Shown here one piece after another: positions 45,901-55,194 of a stretch of 64,000 nt of DNA (its first letter is position 1; each line of letters starts with the position of its first letter). The DNA comes from G964020055 sp964020055. Its GTDB lineage: Bacteria; Pseudomonadota; Alphaproteobacteria; WRAU01; Hepatincolaceae. The stretch is taken from assembly GCA_964020055.1 (NCBI GenBank), contig OZ026533.1:496001-560000 (forward strand), given 5' to 3'. Position numbers and translations under genes: made by a program. The notes beneath the pieces are model-generated. The model saw only the letters and a list, made by a program, of their open reading frames with translations, was not told the origin of the DNA and searched no databases.

Positions 45901-45930
45901 ATGATAATATAGATTTTCATGTATAGTCAA
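45901..45930 (-). promoter_or_regulatory. Promoter of hup
   Basis: On the minus strand: TTGACT (45925-45930), 18 bp, TATCAT (45901-45906), 5 of 6 matches at -10. It lies between lon and hup, 65 nt before the hup start. Confidence 0.65.
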
Positions 45931-45956
45931 GAAATATTTTAATATATTTTAGATAA

Positions 45957-48311
45957 CTATTTATCCTCAACTATAGCATGATTAATAACTTCATTAGCAT
46001 TTGATACTGAAATAATATTTAGGTGTTCTAAAACTTCTTTAGGAACATCAAGCAAATCTTTTTGGTTTTCTAAAGGTATTATAACATCTGTTATTCCGTA
46101 TCTCATGGCTGCTAGAAGCTTTTCTCTTACGCCACCAATAGGAAGTACTCTTCCTCTTAGTGTGATCTCTCCTGTCATTGCTACATTCCTTTTTACTTTT
46201 TTACCAGTTAAACAAGAATATATTGATGTTAACATTGTAACACCTGCAGAAGGACCATCTTTTGGAGTTGCACCTTCTGGCACATGAACGTGTAAATCAT
46301 AATTTGAAAAATCTGTTTCTTGCAATGTAAAATAATCTTTATTCTGTCTTATATAAGAATAAGCAGCTTGTACTGATTCTTGCATTACATCACCTATTTT
46401 ACCTGTAATTTTTATATTACCTTTTCCTGGATATTTTACTACTTCTATGTACAAGGTATCACCTCCTACACGCGTCCATGCTAAACCATTAGTAACCCCT
46501 ACTAAATCTTCTTGCTCTTTAATATTTTGTAAAAATTTTAAATGTCCACAAAACTTGATATAGTTATCTTTAACAATATGTACTGCTTTTTCTTTATTTT
46601 TTAACATATGTTTGATGGACTTTCTTATACATCTTTGTATAATTCTTGTTAACCCTCTAACTCCAGATTCTTTTGTATAACCTCTTATCATTAAAACCAA
46701 TGCTTCATCTGTTATCGAAAATTCATCATTTGATAAAGAAGCTTCTTTCATAGCTTTCGGTAATATATGCCTTTTAGCAATTTCTAACTTTTCTTCTTCA
46801 GAGTAACCAGAAAGGTTTATAACTTCCATTCTATCTAAAAGAGCATCATGCATATCTAATGAGTTTGCAGTTGCTATAAACAATACATTTGATAAATCAT
46901 ATTCAACTTCTAAATAATGATCTACAAAAGAAAAGTTTTGTTCTGGGTCTAATACTTCTAGTAAAGCTGAAGCTGGATCTCCCTTATAATCAGAACTCAT
47001 TTTATCTATTTCATCTAATAGAATCAATGGATTTGAATATTTAACCTTTTTCATAGCTTGAATAATTTTTCCAGGCATAGCACCTATATAAGTTCTTCTA
47101 TGCCCTCGAATTTCAGATTCATCTTTAACTCCACCTAACGAAATTCTTGCAAATTCTCTATTTGCAGCGTTGGCAATAGATTTAGCTAAAGAAGTCTTTC
47201 CAACTCCTGGAGGACCTACTAAACATATGATCATAGATTTCATATTTTTAGATTTTTTCAAAACAGCTAGATATTCTAATATTCTCTCTTTTATTATATC
47301 TAAAGCATAATGATCTGTTTCTAAGTATTCTTCTGCTTTTTCTATGTCTATATTAATCGATTTGGGATTATTCCACGGTACTGCAAAAAGCCAATCTATA
47401 TAGTTTCTAACTACAGATGCTTCTGCAGACATAGAGTTCATCATAGATAACTTTTTTATTTCAGTTTCTAGCTTTTCTCTGCCTTCTTTAGAAATTTTTG
47501 ATTTAGCTAGCTTTTTATTCAAAATAGATATTTCATCGTGAACTTCCTCACCACTATTTATCTCTTTTTGAATTGCTTTTATTTGCTCATTTAAGTAATA
47601 GTCTTTTTGGTTTTTCTCCATCTGAGATTTTACCCTATTACGTATATTAGCTTCAATATCTAACAAGCTTAAATCTACTTCTATTATAGAATTCAAATTG
47701 GCAACTTGTTCTACTATATCTAACACTTCTAAGAAACTTTGTTTTTGAGATTTAGATACACTTAGATTTGATATAATTACATTTATTATACCTTCCAAAG
47801 ATGTTATAGACTCTAGTTGTAACAATAAGTTTTTATTAAACTTTTTACTAGTATTACAATGCTTAGTGATATTTTCTTTTAATTTTAAAGTAAGATCTTC
47901 TAGTTGTAGTGCATCATATTGTTTTTTAGATACAAAATGTTTTTCTTGTGCTTGTAAAAAATTCTCTTGCTCTATCCATTTAAATTTAGATAAAGATACT
48001 TTATTTAATACATGTAATAAAACTTTATATGTACCTTCATGCGTCAAAATACATTCGATTATTTTTGCTTTACAACCAATTTTATTATAATTCTTCTCTG
48101 AAATCTGTTTGTTTTCATCATCTGCAATTGTTTCATCATCTGCAGATGAAACAATTGCTATATGACTTTGATTGTTATTAATACAGTATTTTAAAGTAGA
48201 AATTTCTGTTTCTTTATTGCAAATTATAGAGCAAATGACATTAGGAAATAATACTTCATTTTTTGTACAAATAACTGGAATGTTTATTAATTTATCTATT
48301 TTGCTTTTCAT
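45957..48311 (-). CDS. lon: ATP-dependent protease Lon
   Basis: 784 residues. The N-terminal substrate domain (about 1-210) is followed by the AAA+ module with GPPGVGKTS (Walker A) and LILLDEIDKM (Walker B). The protease domain carries the Ser-Lys dyad in KDGPSAGVTM and a later Lys. It degrades damaged and regulatory proteins in the cytoplasm. Near residues 56-67 a short acidic insert (ADDETIADDENK) arises from a duplicated 13-bp unit. It follows clpX by 9 nt. Confidence 0.97.
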   Translation of the reverse strand: MKSKIDKLINIPVICTKNEVLFPNVICSIICNKETEISTLKYCINNNQSHIAIVSSADDETIADDENKQISEKNYNKIGCKAKIIECILTHEGTYKVLLHVLNKVSLSKFKWIEQENFLQAQEKHFVSKKQYDALQLEDLTLKLKENITKHCNTSKKFNKNLLLQLESITSLEGIINVIISNLSVSKSQKQSFLEVLDIVEQVANLNSIIEVDLSLLDIEANIRNRVKSQMEKNQKDYYLNEQIKAIQKEINSGEEVHDEISILNKKLAKSKISKEGREKLETEIKKLSMMNSMSAEASVVRNYIDWLFAVPWNNPKSINIDIEKAEEYLETDHYALDIIKERILEYLAVLKKSKNMKSMIICLVGPPGVGKTSLAKSIANAANREFARISLGGVKDESEIRGHRRTYIGAMPGKIIQAMKKVKYSNPLILLDEIDKMSSDYKGDPASALLEVLDPEQNFSFVDHYLEVEYDLSNVLFIATANSLDMHDALLDRMEVINLSGYSEEEKLEIAKRHILPKAMKEASLSNDEFSITDEALVLMIRGYTKESGVRGLTRIIQRCIRKSIKHMLKNKEKAVHIVKDNYIKFCGHLKFLQNIKEQEDLVGVTNGLAWTRVGGDTLYIEVVKYPGKGNIKITGKIGDVMQESVQAAYSYIRQNKDYFTLQETDFSNYDLHVHVPEGATPKDGPSAGVTMLTSIYSCLTGKKVKRNVAMTGEITLRGRVLPIGGVREKLLAAMRYGITDVIIPLENQKDLLDVPKEVLEHLNIISVSNANEVINHAIVEDK

Positions 48312-48320
48312 AAACTACTC

Positions 48321-49727
48321 CTAAATCGTAGTAACTTTACCTTGTTTCTGTTTAGTTACAATTATAGATGGCTTAATTTTATTTACCACATCTTCATCAA
48401 TTATAACTTGTCTGATACCGGATGTATTAGATGGTATTTCAAACATTATATCTTTCAATATATTTTCTATTACTCCTCTTATCTCTCTAGCTCCTGAAGA
48501 TTTTTTTTGAACTTGAGCTGCTATTGCTTTTAAAGCGCTATCTTCAAATATTAACTCTACATTATCTAAAAGAAATAATTTTTCATATTGCAAGGTTATT
48601 GCATTTTTAGGTTCTTTTAAAATTCTATAAATTTCATTGGCCGTCATTTTTTCTAAAGTAACTATAACAGGTAGTCGACCAACAAATTCTTGAATCAAAC
48701 CATATTTTTGGATATCTTCTTCTGTAAGTTGTTTGAAATAGTCTACATTATCATTATTAACTTCTAAAATTTCTGTATTAAAACCTATAGATTTTTTCAC
48801 CAATCTATCTTTAACTAATTTATCTATTCCAGAGAATGCACCACCACAAATAAATAAAATATTAGTTGTATCTATTTGAATAAACTCTCGATTTGGATGT
48901 TTTCTTCCCCCTTGAGCAGGAACATTTGCAACTGTACCTTCAATGATTTTTAAAAGAGCTTGTTGTACACCTTCTCCACTTACATCACGAGTTATAGATA
49001 CATTTTCTGATTTTCTAGCAATTTTATCAATTTCATCTATATACACAATCCCTCTTTCTGCAAGTTTTATGTCTCCATTTGCAGATTGAAGTAATTTAAC
49101 TAAAATATTTTCTACGTCTTCTCCTACATATCCAGCCTCTGTTAATGAAGTGGCATCTGCAATAGCAAAAGGTACGTTTATAATTTTAGATAAAGTTTGT
49201 GCTAATAACGTTTTTCCAACTCCTGTTGGACCTAGCATTAATATGTTTGATTTATCAATTTTGACATCTTTATACTTAGGATTGTCAATACCTAAATTTA
49301 ATATTCTTTTATAATGATTATAAACTGCTATTGATAAAGTCTTCTTTGCATCTTCTTGACCAATTACATAATCATTTAATCTATTGAAAATTTCTTTAGG
49401 AGATAAAAGATCAATTTTAAAATCTTTAGGATTTTTAGTTTCATTATCAAGTAAATCATCTCCTACAGGAGCGCTACTGTAAGAAACTAAGCCTACACTA
49501 GAAGATTCTTCCATTAAAGCTATACATATGTTAATGCAATCTGAACATATATTTCCTTCAAATCCGTGAACAAGTCTATCTACTTCTAAATAAGATTTAC
49601 CACAAAAAGAACAATTAACTTTATCTCTACTAGATTTAGAACGAGCTTTAGATGGTGTTTTCGTTTCTTTAGTTTTTTTAGTAGTTTTAGTTTTTTTTTG
49701 ATCTTTGTCTTTATCGTCTTTTGTCAT
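48321..49727 (-). CDS. clpX: ATP-dependent protease ATP-binding subunit ClpX
   Basis: 468 residues. The Cys4 zinc-binding domain (Cys39, Cys42 and a downstream CSDC pair) precedes the AAA+ module with GPTGVGKTLLA and GIVYIDEIDKIARKS. RKHPNREFIQIDTTNILFIC contains pore and sensor segments. ClpX unfolds substrates for ClpP. An additional N-terminal stretch of about 35 residues, almost only Lys, Thr, Asp and Ser, precedes the zinc domain and is not usual. It lies 17 nt behind clpP. Confidence 0.97.
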   Translation of the reverse strand: MTKDDKDKDQKKTKTTKKTKETKTPSKARSKSSRDKVNCSFCGKSYLEVDRLVHGFEGNICSDCINICIALMEESSSVGLVSYSSAPVGDDLLDNETKNPKDFKIDLLSPKEIFNRLNDYVIGQEDAKKTLSIAVYNHYKRILNLGIDNPKYKDVKIDKSNILMLGPTGVGKTLLAQTLSKIINVPFAIADATSLTEAGYVGEDVENILVKLLQSANGDIKLAERGIVYIDEIDKIARKSENVSITRDVSGEGVQQALLKIIEGTVANVPAQGGRKHPNREFIQIDTTNILFICGGAFSGIDKLVKDRLVKKSIGFNTEILEVNNDNVDYFKQLTEEDIQKYGLIQEFVGRLPVIVTLEKMTANEIYRILKEPKNAITLQYEKLFLLDNVELIFEDSALKAIAAQVQKKSSGAREIRGVIENILKDIMFEIPSNTSGIRQVIIDEDVVNKIKPSIIVTKQKQGKVTTI

Positions 49728-49744
49728 AATTTATATCCTTGTTG

Positions 49745-50344
49745 CTATTCTCTATTTGCGATAATTTTATCAACTAATCCAAAATTCAATGCTTCATTTG
49801 CATTCATAAAATTATCTCTTTCAAGTGCATCTTTTATTTCTGTCACAGGTTTTCCTGTATGATTAGAATAAATATGATTTATTCTATCTTTTAAATATAA
49901 AATTTCTTTAGCCTGAATTTCTATATCGGTTGCTTGGCCTCTAGCTCCCCCTGAAGGTTGATGAACCATAACCCTTGCGTTAGGTAATATATAACGCTTA
50001 CCTTTTGCTCCTGCTGTTAATAATAATGACCCCATAGAAGCTGCTTGACCTAAACATAAAGTTGATACATCACATTTTATATAATTCATGGTATCGTAAA
50101 TACTTAGTCCTGCTGTTACAACCCCACCTGGACTATTGATATATAAACTTATATCTGCTTTAGGATTTTCAGATTCCAAAAATAGTAGTTGTGCACATAT
50201 TAAAGAAGCAATATTGTCATCTACAGGTGAAGTTAAAAATATAATTCTCTCTTTCAATAATCTAGAATATATATCAAAAGAACGTTCACCCCTTGCTGTA
50301 CTTTCAACTACTATAGGAACCAAATTATTCATATTTTCTTTCAT
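49745..50344 (-). CDS. clpP: ATP-dependent Clp protease proteolytic subunit
   Basis: Serine protease of the ClpXP complex. Catalytic Ser lies in GQAASMGSLLL, catalytic His in VMVHQPSGGARGQ, and the Asp follows downstream. I choose the ATG at 50344 (199 aa): AAGGA sits 7 nt upstream and the sequence then reads MNNLVPIVVEST, as in relatives. A start at 50389 would add 15 atypical residues. Confidence 0.96.
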   Translation of the reverse strand: MKENMNNLVPIVVESTARGERSFDIYSRLLKERIIFLTSPVDDNIASLICAQLLFLESENPKADISLYINSPGGVVTAGLSIYDTMNYIKCDVSTLCLGQAASMGSLLLTAGAKGKRYILPNARVMVHQPSGGARGQATDIEIQAKEILYLKDRINHIYSNHTGKPVTEIKDALERDNFMNANEALNFGLVDKIIANRE

Positions 50345-50395
50345 AAATTTTTCCTTTTGAAATACAGTTATATAACTATTATAACTCATAAAATC

Positions 50396-51763
50396 TTATA
50401 AAGATTTTGTATACTCATCAAATGTAAGTTCTTTATCTTTATAACTAACTTTATCTAATATAAAAGACATAATACTGCTTTCCATAGCGCGACTTTGTAA
50501 AGATTGCATAGCTTCTTTATTATTTAAGTAATATTGTTTCATCATATCAACATTTGCTCCATACATTAAAGCTTCTGATTCTATGATATCTTGCATATCT
50601 TCGTCTGTAACTTTTAAGCTGTTTTTACGAAATACAGAATTTAGAATTAAGCCTAAAGTAATTCTTTTCTTAGCTTGATCCAAATGAATAGCTTTTACTT
50701 CTTCATCTGATTTTTCACATAATTCCATATCTTCTTTACTATGTTCGTGAAGATTGTTTTCTGATGTTTCGTTATGAGCTTTTATATGTTCTTTAAATTT
50801 TATAAAGTTTGTCCATAAAGTATCTGTTTCTATTTTTAAAAGTTTTTCTGGCAAATCAAAATTTGTTATTTTAGCTAATTCATCCATTAAAGCTTTTTTC
50901 AAATTACCTTTTTCTAACTGTTTAACTTGCTTTTCATATTTTTTACGAATATCTTCTTTCAATACTTCCAAAGATTCTACTTTTATAGATTTAGCTAATT
51001 CGTCGTTTATTTCTGGTTTAACAGAGCTTTGAAGTTTTAATATTTCAACTTTGAACAAAGCTGGACTTCCTGCTAAACTTTTTTCATGATAATCTTCAGG
51101 AAAAGCCACATTTACATCAACAGTTTCACCAACTTTTTTACCTATTAACTGATCTTCAAAACCAGGTATAAAAGAATTAGAACCAATTTCTAAAGAATAA
51201 TTTTCACCAGAACCACCTTTGAATTCTTCATCATTTATAAAACCCTTGAAATTTATGATGGCCATATCACCAGATTTAATATCTCTATTTTCAACAACAT
51301 CTTCAAATTTTTTATTATAACTTGCAATTTGTTCTAATGATTCATTAATTTCTTTATCTGTTATTTTGATAACATTACGTTTTAACTTTATTTTTTTGAA
51401 ATCTATTTCAGGTATTTCTGGATAAACTTCTAACTCTATATTTAATTCTAAATCTTGCCCATCTACAAATTTAGTAATAGAAACAGTAGGCTCAGCAACA
51501 CTTTCCAATTTATTATCTTGATATAATTGCTTTGTTGCTTTCTGAATAGCCTCGTTCAAGACATCCGTTATAATAGTCTGTCCGTGTTTACTTTCAATAA
51601 TATGTAAAGGAGCATGTCCTTTTCTAAATCCTGGTAAAGTGGTTTGTTTTGCAATATTTACCAGTTTATCTTGTTTGATTTTTTGTATATCATCTGCACT
51701 TACAGTTATGTCATATTTTCTGATTAACTTTTCATTAAATGATTCTTTTATACTGATATTCAT
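50396..51763 (-). CDS. tig: Trigger factor
   Basis: 455-residue ribosome-bound chaperone. The N-terminal ribosome-binding domain has PGFRKGHAPLHII (the FRK signature). A FKBP-type prolyl isomerase domain follows (GDMAIINFKGFINDEEFKGG through GSNSFIPGFEDQLIG). Then come the helical C-terminal arms. It is the first gene of tig-clpP-clpX-lon. A possible promoter with TATAAT lies within the A+T-rich region upstream but its -35 is poor. Confidence 0.96.
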   Translation of the reverse strand: MNISIKESFNEKLIRKYDITVSADDIQKIKQDKLVNIAKQTTLPGFRKGHAPLHIIESKHGQTIITDVLNEAIQKATKQLYQDNKLESVAEPTVSITKFVDGQDLELNIELEVYPEIPEIDFKKIKLKRNVIKITDKEINESLEQIASYNKKFEDVVENRDIKSGDMAIINFKGFINDEEFKGGSGENYSLEIGSNSFIPGFEDQLIGKKVGETVDVNVAFPEDYHEKSLAGSPALFKVEILKLQSSVKPEINDELAKSIKVESLEVLKEDIRKKYEKQVKQLEKGNLKKALMDELAKITNFDLPEKLLKIETDTLWTNFIKFKEHIKAHNETSENNLHEHSKEDMELCEKSDEEVKAIHLDQAKKRITLGLILNSVFRKNSLKVTDEDMQDIIESEALMYGANVDMMKQYYLNNKEAMQSLQSRAMESSIMSFILDKVSYKDKELTFDEYTKSL

Positions 51764-52026
51764 TGTTTATAACTGTTCCTTAAAATTATCAAAATTAATA
51801 ATATAAATTATTATATTATATTATAAGTTTATATTCTCATACTTTGTAACTACAAATAAAGCATTACAATATATAATGTAAGCTTTATATTTTGAATTTA
51901 CAACCCCATATCATAAATAATTATTTATGTTATATATATATTTACAACAATTTAATAATATCTAATTATAATATAAATAGTATTACCTAAACTAAACTAT
52001 TAATTAATATATTACCTATAATAAAT

Positions 52027-52332
52027 ATGTATATACTTCGAAACCCAATTATTAAATCTGTACTTTTATTGATATTGTATGTAATTTTAGCTTTTTACAC
52101 AGTAAACAGTACTATAATTATTTGTAAATCTATTTATTCTAATCATTCTTATTTCCAAGAATATAAATCTATGTCGGAGAAAAAAGAAAAAATGGATAAC
52201 GAAATAAATATATTAAAAATAAAAGTTGCAGGTTTGACAGAAGCAACTATAAATAAAGATATTTTAGAAGAAGCTACCAAAAACACCTTGGGTATGATAA
52301 AATCTGGGGAAACTGTAGTTATAGTTGAATGA
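52027..52332 (+). CDS. ftsB: Septum formation initiator (FtsB/DivIC family)
   Basis: 101 residues: a short cytoplasmic end, one membrane helix (about 11-33), then a coiled coil with KKEKMDNEINILKIKV and the family's closing NTLGMIKSGETVVIVE. FtsB-type proteins join FtsL and FtsQ in the divisome. In other Alphaproteobacteria this gene lies between eno and pdhA; here it stands alone, converging on xerD with only 4 nt between the stop codons. Upstream, 51764-52026 is A+T-rich DNA shared with tig. Confidence 0.85.
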   Translation: MYILRNPIIKSVLLLILYVILAFYTVNSTIIICKSIYSNHSYFQEYKSMSEKKEKMDNEINILKIKVAGLTEATINKDILEEATKNTLGMIKSGETVVIVE

Positions 52333-52336
52333 TATA

Positions 52337-53251
52337 CTAAGTTTTATTATTTCTGTTTTGTTTAGATAGAGGGTGATTTTTGAAAACATCTTCTTTTAAT
52401 TTTTTATCTAATATATGGGTATATATTTCGGTTGTAGATATACTACTATGACCGAGCATTTGTTGAATAGAACGCAAATCCCCTCCATTATTCAAAATAT
52501 GAGAGGCAAAACTATGTCTAAAGACATGTGGAGAAACTAGATTTGTATCTATACCACATGTAATTGCAAGATCTTTTAACTTTTGAGCAAAACGTTCTCT
52601 TGTAATGTGCCCTTTTTTTGAATGTTTTGAAGGAAATAAAAATATACTTTTTTTTACTATAGTTTGTCTTTCTATTAACCATTCTTTTAATATTTTTTGA
52701 ACTACTTCTAATAAAGGTATCATTCTTTCTTTATTACCTTTACCTTTTACAATTATGATAGAGTGATTATCTATTAAATCTGATAATTTCATTGTAACAA
52801 GCTCAGATATTCTAAGTCCTGTAGCATATAACATTTCTAACATAACATAAAACATTTTATCTTTCGACTTTGAGGCAGTTTTTAATAAGTCATCTATTTC
52901 TTTTTCGGTCAAAAATTTTGGTAACGCTTTACCTATTTTAGGATTTTTCAAGCCAACTGTAGGATTATGATTTATATGTTTTTCTTCAAAGCTAAAAGTA
53001 TAAAATTGTTTGAGTGCAGATATTTTACGAGACTGTGTAGTATTTGATAATTCTTTAGAATTTAAATTCTTTATATATAATAAAAAATCTTCTTTAACAG
53101 CCTGCATCAAATATTTTTTTGGTTTTCTTTTGAATAAAAATTTTCCAAACTGTTCTATATCTGTTTTATATGCAGAGATAGTATATGTAGATAAGCCTTT
53201 TTCTACCTTCAACATTTCTGAAAACAATAAAATAACTTTATCTATAGGCAT
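52337..53251 (-). CDS. xerD: Tyrosine recombinase XerD
   Basis: 304-residue site-specific recombinase for chromosome dimer resolution. The N-terminal SAM-like domain contains LSTYTISAYKTDIEQFGKF. The catalytic residues lie in ATGLRISELV (Arg), SPHVFRHSFASH (His-x-x-Arg), a later His in MLGHSSISTTEIYTHI and its Tyr. The placement divergent to aroK fits XerD rather than XerC. The start is 1 nt from the stop of the small membrane protein gene upstream. Confidence 0.92.
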   Translation of the reverse strand: MPIDKVILLFSEMLKVEKGLSTYTISAYKTDIEQFGKFLFKRKPKKYLMQAVKEDFLLYIKNLNSKELSNTTQSRKISALKQFYTFSFEEKHINHNPTVGLKNPKIGKALPKFLTEKEIDDLLKTASKSKDKMFYVMLEMLYATGLRISELVTMKLSDLIDNHSIIIVKGKGNKERMIPLLEVVQKILKEWLIERQTIVKKSIFLFPSKHSKKGHITRERFAQKLKDLAITCGIDTNLVSPHVFRHSFASHILNNGGDLRSIQQMLGHSSISTTEIYTHILDKKLKEDVFKNHPLSKQNRNNKT

Positions 53252-53252
53252 T

Positions 53253-53429
53253 TTACTCTGAATTTCTAGAATGTTCTGTAATATCTAAACTTGTAAGACC
53301 TTTACTTGTTGTGTGAGAAATATATAAATAAGACAAACCCCAAATGACAACTAAAGCAAGTAGAATTATTAACCTAGAAATTATTTTCTTATTTCTTTTT
53401 TCTCTTGATACTTGTCCTCTTCTTGCCAT
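53253..53429 (-). CDS. Small single-helix membrane protein upstream of xerD
   Basis: 58 residues, too short for routine gene calling. A very basic N-terminus (MARRGQVSREKRNKK) precedes one membrane helix (about 16-37, rich in Ile, Leu and Val with Trp30), then a polar C-terminus of 20 residues. The positive-inside rule puts the N-terminus in the cytoplasm. Its TAA is one base from the xerD ATG, so the two are probably co-translated. The A+T-poor codons for Arg/Gly and the clean topology argue for a real gene. The function is unknown. Confidence 0.7.
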   Translation of the reverse strand: MARRGQVSREKRNKKIISRLIILLALVVIWGLSYLYISHTTSKGLTSLDITEHSRNSE

Positions 53430-53468
53430 ATTTATTCCTTTTTTATATTATATTATAATTTATTTATT

Positions 53469-53493
53469 ATATAGTGTAATAAATACACTATAT
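53469..53493. repeat. 9-bp inverted repeat between xerD unit and aroK
   Basis: ATATAGTGT and ACACTATAT are perfect arms around a 7-nt loop, centred in the 109-bp divergent region. A TATACT (-10 like) for aroK lies directly after at 53496-53501. It may be an operator. Related TAGTGTA/TACACTA half-sites occur in the palindrome before apt. Confidence 0.35.
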
Positions 53494-53538
53494 TGTATAC
53501 TAGAAAAATGATTTTTTTAACTTCAAAATACTAACAGC

Positions 53539-54054
53539 ATGATAATTATTTTAACGGGACTTCCTGGCTCGGGCAAATCAAGTTCTGGTTACCATTTATC
53601 TAAAAAATTAAACTACTTATTTGTAGATTTAGATGAACAAATCGAAAGAGCTACAAAAAATAATATATCTGATATATTCAACAAATACGGAGAGAAATAT
53701 TTCAGAAAACAAGAATTTCTAATGTTAGAAAATATATTATCTAAACATAAAAAGGAAAACTTAGTTTTATCTTTAGGTGGTGGAACATTTACCAATAAAA
53801 TTAACATTAAGTTATGTAAAACATTTGGGTATGTTATATGGTTAAATACATCTTTGAATTTAATTCACAGTAGATTGATAAAAAATATCAATTCTAGACC
53901 AATATTTGAAAATAAATCTGACTTTAAAATGCAACTAGAAAATTTATATCTTAAAAGAATGCCTTATTACAAACAGGCAACTAAAACAATAGATATTCAT
54001 AAAGAATTATCTTTAGATAATATTTCAAATTTAATTATAGAAAATATCATATAA
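53539..54054 (+). CDS. aroK: Shikimate kinase
   Basis: 171-residue P-loop kinase phosphorylating shikimate at O3. GLPGSGKSSS is the Walker A motif, VDLDEQIER contains the substrate-binding Asp pair, KYFRKQE an active-site Arg, and LSLGGGTF the Gly-rich substrate loop. It is followed by aroB after 22 nt. In a reduced genome, retention of chorismate synthesis is notable. Confidence 0.95.
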   Translation: MIIILTGLPGSGKSSSGYHLSKKLNYLFVDLDEQIERATKNNISDIFNKYGEKYFRKQEFLMLENILSKHKKENLVLSLGGGTFTNKINIKLCKTFGYVIWLNTSLNLIHSRLIKNINSRPIFENKSDFKMQLENLYLKRMPYYKQATKTIDIHKELSLDNISNLIIENII

Positions 54055-54076
54055 TTGATTTATTATATATGTTACT

Positions 54077-55192
54077 ATGAAAAATATTTTAACCGTAAAT
54101 ACTTCTAAAACTTACAATATATATATAAAAGAAAATATATTAAAAGAAATACCTACTATCCTGCAGCAAAACTACCAAGTTAAAGAACAAATTTTTATTG
54201 TTTGCGATATTATATTAAAAAATACTTATGCGCATATATTATTAGAAGCTTGTAAACTTTTACAAATAAAACCGCATATAATATATATAGAAAGTACTGA
54301 AAAGAATAAAAACTTTCAAACTGTAAATGATATTTGTAATATTATTTTAAATAATAATTGTAAAAGAAATACAGCTATTTTATCTTTAGGTGGTGGGATA
54401 ATAGGAGATATTGCAGGATTTTGTGCTTCAATTTTGTTAAGAGGTATACCTTATTTTCAAATCCCTACTACTTTATTATCACAAGTTGATAGTTCAATTG
54501 GTGGTAAAACAGGAGTAAATACGCTATACTCAAAAAATAGTATAGGATCTTTTTACCAACCTAAAGCTGTTTTTGTTGATATATCAACATTAAATACTTT
54601 AATAGATAGAGATTTTTTCAGTGGTTACGCAGAATGTATAAAGTATGCTCTTCTTTACAGTGAACAACATTATAGATATTTAGATGATAATATAAATAAT
54701 ATTATAGATAGAAGTTCTAATGTTATAAAAAATATCATTTACACCTCTTTGAGGTTCAAAAAAAATATAGTTGAAAAAGATGAATTTGAAACTAAAAACC
54801 AAAGAATATTTTTAAATTTAGGTCATACTTTTGCTCATGCATTTGAAAAATATAATAACTATCTACCTAATCTTACCCATGGAGAAGCTGTTGCCATAGG
54901 GCTTTTATTTGCTTTTGCTTTTGCAGAAGAAAATAGTATTTGTGTATCTGGGGAATATCAAAAAATTTACAACCATCTAAATAAAATTGGTTTACCTACA
55001 AATATAAAAAATATTATTACAAACATTTGCCCTAGTACATTAGTAAATTTAATGAAAAACGATAAAAAAAATAATAGTGAAGATATTTCTTTAATACTTC
55101 CTCAAAAAATAGGATCTTGCATTGTCTATAATGCTAGTGCTTCAAAAATAGAACAATTTATTAACAATTATTTAAATTCAACCTGTAACTAA
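54077..55192 (+). CDS. aroB: 3-dehydroquinate synthase
   Basis: 371-residue NAD- and metal-dependent enzyme making 3-dehydroquinate from DAHP. LSLGGGIIGDIAGFCA binds NAD, FQIPTTLLSQVDSSIGGKTG is the substrate loop, and metal ligands lie in SGYAECIKYALL (Glu), LNLGHTFAHAFE (His) and LTHGEAVAIG (His). It forms an operon with aroK and the CorC-type gene 2 nt behind. Confidence 0.97.
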   Translation: MKNILTVNTSKTYNIYIKENILKEIPTILQQNYQVKEQIFIVCDIILKNTYAHILLEACKLLQIKPHIIYIESTEKNKNFQTVNDICNIILNNNCKRNTAILSLGGGIIGDIAGFCASILLRGIPYFQIPTTLLSQVDSSIGGKTGVNTLYSKNSIGSFYQPKAVFVDISTLNTLIDRDFFSGYAECIKYALLYSEQHYRYLDDNINNIIDRSSNVIKNIIYTSLRFKKNIVEKDEFETKNQRIFLNLGHTFAHAFEKYNNYLPNLTHGEAVAIGLLFAFAFAEENSICVSGEYQKIYNHLNKIGLPTNIKNIITNICPSTLVNLMKNDKKNNSEDISLILPQKIGSCIVYNASASKIEQFINNYLNSTCN

Positions 55193-55194
55193 AC

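Noticed and set aside
48124..48158. The lon inverted repeat as a regulatory hairpin
   Set aside because: It lies within coding sequence, far from the operon start, and is better explained by a duplicated acidic codon block.
51912..51929. 18-bp palindrome CATAAATAATTATTTATG between tig and the FtsB gene
   Set aside because: A+T-only except for the end bases and without a second copy. Chance is a sufficient explanation.
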